Origin: Mycobacterium asiaticum
Lineage (GTDB): Bacteria; Actinomycetota; Actinomycetes; Mycobacteriales; Mycobacteriaceae
Assembly: GCF_001668675.1 (NCBI RefSeq)
Contig: NZ_LZKQ01000336.1
Coordinates: 1-45,100 of the forward strand
Length of the DNA stretch: 45,100 bases
Direction of reading: 5' to 3'
Below are positions 42,541 through 45,100 of the stretch, piece by piece; within the stretch, counting starts at the first letter, position 1; each line of letters opens with the position of its first letter. Made by a program: the position numbers and the translations under genes. The notes under the pieces are model-generated. The model made no database searches, was not told the origin of the DNA, and was given only the letters and a program-made list of their open reading frames with translations.

Positions 42541-43851
42541 TTGACTGTTCTGGCAAGCGTTTCGCGAAATGCCCGGGCGGCAGGCTCGGTTGTCAAGCCA
42601 TTTGTCGAGTCCGCCCGGCTGAACCTGTCGACGGCTGTGAACCAGCGCCGGCTTGGCGCGAGCGTTTACGCGGGAGCCGAGTTGACGGACTACGACCCGC
42701 TGGATCCGCGGGTAGCGGCTCAGCCGTTCGCCGCCTACCGCAAGCTGCATGCCGGGGGGCGGGTGCACTACAACCGCAGGCGCAGAACGTGGATACTGCA
42801 TCGGCACAGCGATGTCCGTGCGGCGTTGACCGATACCGACAAGATCAACAGCACGCAGGGCGTGACCCGGATGAAGTTCTCGATGCCGTTGATTGTCATG
42901 ACCGATGGTGAGCAGCATGCCCAGCTCCGCAGGAAGGTCCAGCCTGCATTTACCAAGCGCGCGATGGACACCTGGAACCCGATGATCGACGAGCTGGCCC
43001 GGACTCTGGTAGCTGAGGTGCTGGCAAATCCCGGTTGTGATGTCGTCGAAAAACTCGCTATCCCAATGCCGATCAGAATGATCGCGCACATTCTCGGGGT
43101 TCCCGACGGCGACACCGCCAAGTTCCGACGCGCGTCGGACAATGCCATCCACATCATTGATTTCGCGCCCAACGCGGCGGCGATGGCCAGGTGCCTCAGG
43201 GGCGTTGGCGGCGTCATGAGATTGCGCAGATACTTCATGGATCAGTTCGCCGCGGGCCGATTGAAGGGGTCCAACACCGCGCTGGGGCGTCTGGTCGACG
43301 GCAATGCCGACGGTGCAATGACCGATGACGACCTTTTCTTCATCGCGATGTTGCTGCTGATCGCCGGAAACGAAACAACCACCAACGTGCTTGGTGGCAT
43401 GTTCGACACCTTCGCGCGAAACCCCGAGCAGTACGACCGGATTCGGCAGGATCCCACACTCATCCCCATGGCGGTGGAAGAACAGCTGCGGTACTCCACG
43501 CCGATCCAGAATCTCTACCGCTACACCGTCGCTGATTACCGTGTGGGGGACGTGACGATACCGGCGGGAGCCCGCGTCATGTTGTCCTTCGCCGCGGCCA
43601 ATCGCGATCCGCTGGTGTTCGAAAGCCCGGACGAATATCGCGTCGATCGGAATCCACGCACGCATGTGGCATTCGGATATGGGGCGCACATGTGTCTTGG
43701 CGCCCCACTGGCGCGTCTCGAGGCGCAGGCGGTCCTGCGGGAGTTGGTGGCCAATGTGTCCCGGATATCGCCGGCGGGCGAAGTGCACTGGTCGACCAAC
43801 AGCTCGCTGCGCGGCCCGACGCGCTTGCCGGTACGGCTGACACGAGCTTGA
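42541..43851 (+). CDS. Cytochrome P450
   Basis: 436 aa P450 with an N-terminal extension of about 45 residues before YDPLDPRV compared with typical soluble bacterial forms. I-helix LLIAGNETTTN, ExxR in EEQLRYSTP, heme loop FGYGAHMCLG with Cys385. The start is TTG 42541 with AGGGAGA upstream, 12 bp after the thioesterase stop. The extension has hydrophobic and basic residues but no clear membrane helix. A small membrane protein follows. Confidence 0.92.
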   Translation: MTVLASVSRNARAAGSVVKPFVESARLNLSTAVNQRRLGASVYAGAELTDYDPLDPRVAAQPFAAYRKLHAGGRVHYNRRRRTWILHRHSDVRAALTDTDKINSTQGVTRMKFSMPLIVMTDGEQHAQLRRKVQPAFTKRAMDTWNPMIDELARTLVAEVLANPGCDVVEKLAIPMPIRMIAHILGVPDGDTAKFRRASDNAIHIIDFAPNAAAMARCLRGVGGVMRLRRYFMDQFAAGRLKGSNTALGRLVDGNADGAMTDDDLFFIAMLLLIAGNETTTNVLGGMFDTFARNPEQYDRIRQDPTLIPMAVEEQLRYSTPIQNLYRYTVADYRVGDVTIPAGARVMLSFAAANRDPLVFESPDEYRVDRNPRTHVAFGYGAHMCLGAPLARLEAQAVLRELVANVSRISPAGEVHWSTNSSLRGPTRLPVRLTRA

Positions 43852-43870
43852 GACGGGGAGTCCGATTACG

Positions 43871-44164
43871 GTGGAATCGACGCTGCCGGGGCTGGCCGTT
43901 GTCGCGATAGGGTTGGCTCACTTCGCAGTTCCGCAGTACTTCGATCCGATCAACGGGTTGGCGTTTCCCCGGAACCCGCGGCGCCACACCTACGTCAACG
44001 GAGCTATCGAGACGCTTATCGGCGCATTGCTTGTCAGTCCAAACACCCGCGTCGCACGTAACGCGGTTTCGGCGGCATACGTTTGCCACCTGCTCATAAA
44101 TCTGCTCCACGCCCGAGTCGTAGCGAGACGAGGCGAGAACGCGATGCTCAGCGCAGACCGTTGA
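43871..44164 (+). CDS. Small DoxX-like membrane protein
   Basis: 97 aa with three hydrophobic segments (LAVVAIGLAHF, NGAIETLIGALLV, AVSAAYVCHLLINLL). The stretch GLAHFAVPQYFDPINGLAFP resembles the HF..P..F..I.P motif of DoxX-related inner-membrane proteins. GTG 43871 has GGGGAG upstream. It closes the SDR-thioesterase-P450 unit and overlaps the convergent TetR gene by 17 bases. Role unknown. Confidence 0.75.
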   Translation: MESTLPGLAVVAIGLAHFAVPQYFDPINGLAFPRNPRRHTYVNGAIETLIGALLVSPNTRVARNAVSAAYVCHLLINLLHARVVARRGENAMLSADR

Positions 44165-44759
44165 TCGCGAACTTCTCCACGTACTGCCGGACCGTCTCGG
44201 GCTTGGTCATGTCGAAGCTGAGGCCCTGATTGACCGTCGAGAACGAATACACGATCCGGGCGAGCCACTCACTGGCGGCGGTCACATCGATCCCGGCGCC
44301 GACCTCGCCACGCTTCTGCGCGTCCCGGACATACGGTTCCAGGAATTTTGTGGTTCGCCGGACCGCGCTGTCGCCGTCGGCAATCATGTGCCGCATGAGC
44401 TCGGCGTCGTCGGCCATCAGCCGGTTACGAGTGCGGTGGTCGAGCAGGATCGTCGCGTGCGTCTCGGCCATGGCACCTAGTTGTTCGGCCAGCGTGGCTT
44501 TGCCGGCCATTGCCGCGGCAACCTCACGGTAGAACCGTTGAGCGCCATGTTCGATGGCCGCCTCGATCAGCACATCGCGGTCGACAAAGTACCGGTAAAT
44601 GGTGCCGCGCGAGACCTTGGCCATCCGGGCCACGTCCTGCACACTGGTGCGCTGAATTCCCAGTTGACTGAAACACTCATTTGCGGCGTCCAAGATCTGC
44701 TCGCGACGGTCGAACTCGTCGGCGACTTCGGTCTCGCCAGCGACTCGCTCCGTTGACAT
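44148..44759 (-). CDS. TetR-family transcriptional regulator
   Basis: 203 aa. HTH TSVQDVARMAKVSRGTIYRYFVDRDVLI (about residues 38-65) after REQILDAANECFSQLGI. ATG 44759 is chosen because GGAGGAAGG sits 3 bases upstream; GTG 44783 would add eight residues. The upstream 7-bp-arm inverted repeat at 44802-44828 is a plausible self-operator. The convergent overlap with the DoxX-like gene suggests it may regulate that P450 unit in trans. Confidence 0.92.
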   Translation of the reverse strand: MSTERVAGETEVADEFDRREQILDAANECFSQLGIQRTSVQDVARMAKVSRGTIYRYFVDRDVLIEAAIEHGAQRFYREVAAAMAGKATLAEQLGAMAETHATILLDHRTRNRLMADDAELMRHMIADGDSAVRRTTKFLEPYVRDAQKRGEVGAGIDVTAASEWLARIVYSFSTVNQGLSFDMTKPETVRQYVEKFAINGLR

Positions 44760-44801
44760 GACCTTCCTCCGCCTCTCAGACACTTTTCATAGCTGATGCT
44801 A

Positions 44802-44828
44802 CGTGACAACCGATGTTCTAGTGTCACG
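44802..44828. promoter_or_regulatory. Inverted repeat, probable TetR operator
   Basis: CGTGACA (44802-44808) and TGTCACG (44822-44828) are perfect 7-bp arms with a 13-bp spacer. It lies 43 bp upstream of the TetR start and directly after the end of the aldehyde dehydrogenase remnant. Confidence 0.55.
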
Positions 44829-44841
44829 GCGCACCAGTCGC

Positions 44842-45006
44842 TCAGCCGATGAACGTGGTCTTCGTCTCCAGGTACTCCATTACTCCGGCCTGCCCATTTT
44901 CGCGTCCCAAACCTGACTGCTTCATCCCGCCGAACGGCGCGTGGGGTTGCAGTGACCATGAGTTGATGCCGACACTGCCGGCGGTTGCGTCCACCAAAGT
45001 GGTGTA
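44842..45006 (-). pseudogene. C-terminal remnant of an aldehyde dehydrogenase
   Basis: Reading from the right, the minus frame gives 54 residues that match the ALDH C-terminus: AGSVGINSW, HAPFGGMKQSGLGRENG, and the final YLETKTTFIG before TGA 44842. Upstream in frame there is a stop at 45007-45009, and no other frame in the last 90 bp continues the family, so the catalytic domain is missing. It is most likely a decayed or rearranged gene; what lies beyond 45100 could change this. Confidence 0.75.
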
Positions 45007-45100
45007 TCAGTCGGGCCGTGAGGTGAGGACCGGCGTGTCGCAGCCGGCTAGATAAGGGTCATCGCGTGATTCTTCGAGAGACCGTCCAAAGTCACTCGAG

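Noticed and set aside
42448..43788. 446-residue minus-strand open frame
   Set aside because: Antisense to the P450 at 42541 with its intact heme loop; no motif of its own.
1..45100. CRISPR array, tRNA, rRNA, transposase or phage genes
   Set aside because: No regularly spaced repeats, no tRNA-like CCA-ended cloverleaf and no recombinase motif was noticed; nearly all the sequence is accounted for by metabolic genes.

Overview
The window looks like chromosome from a high-GC actinobacterium, most likely a Mycobacterium or close relative. The evidence is the family content: many acyl-CoA dehydrogenases, several P450s, crotonases, family III CoA-transferases, a mycofactocin-type SDR, a luciferase-like monooxygenase and TetR regulators. 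Frequent GTG/TTG starts and NTGA stop/start overlaps agree. The species cannot be named from the sequence alone. No tRNA, rRNA, CRISPR array, insertion sequence or phage gene was seen. The window is almost entirely coding; the longest gap between genes is 191 bp (8221-8411).

Layout. (A) 1-5778, plus: tail of an unknown gene, a paired acyl-CoA dehydrogenase (alpha, beta), a double-domain CoA-transferase, a stand-alone OB-fold DUF35-like protein and a thiolase-like protein with Ser in place of the nucleophilic Cys. (B) 5785-8220, minus: a P450 and a frameshifted CoA-transferase. (C) 8412-11286, plus: two tandem CoA-transferases (one with the catalytic Asp, one with Asn) and a VOC protein. (D) 11338-14755, plus: P450, beta-type and alpha-type acyl-CoA dehydrogenases. 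(E) 14770-18833: a small hypothetical, an amidohydrolase, an SMP-30-type lactonase with a SnoaL-like protein, and a mycofactocin-type SDR. (F) 18843-25252: P450+crotonase (minus), crotonase+acyl-CoA dehydrogenase (plus), two crotonases (minus), TetR. (G) 25260-32966, minus: luciferase-like monooxygenase, acyl-CoA ligase, thiolase-like, DUF35, SnoaL-like, fused E1 alpha-beta TPP dehydrogenase, a free lipoyl protein and a crotonase. (H) 33078-39530, plus: MaoC-like hydratase, TetR, SDR; then crotonase, acyl-CoA ligase, SnoaL-like, acyl-CoA dehydrogenase. (I) 39536-45100: two divergent SDRs, a DUF427-thioesterase fusion, P450, small membrane protein, TetR and an aldehyde dehydrogenase remnant.

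How it may work together (inference). The set can oxidise a hydrophobic substrate (P450s, luciferase-like monooxygenase, SDRs), activate acids as CoA thioesters (two ligases, five CoA-transferase domains), desaturate them (six acyl-CoA dehydrogenase subunits), hydrate or isomerise them (MaoC and six non-canonical crotonases), and cleave C-C bonds (thiolase-like/DUF35 pairs, TPP E1 with lipoyl carrier). This resembles the logic of mycobacterial sterol side-chain and ring catabolism, but the gene order is not one I recognise as the cholesterol regulon, and I did not see KstR or KstR2 sites. A branched or cyclic lipid or terpenoid is plausible; the substrate is unknown.

Regulation. Three TetR repressors and short inverted repeats in most divergent promoter regions suggest several substrate-responsive units. 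All eight convergent junctions are 14 bp or less, or overlap.
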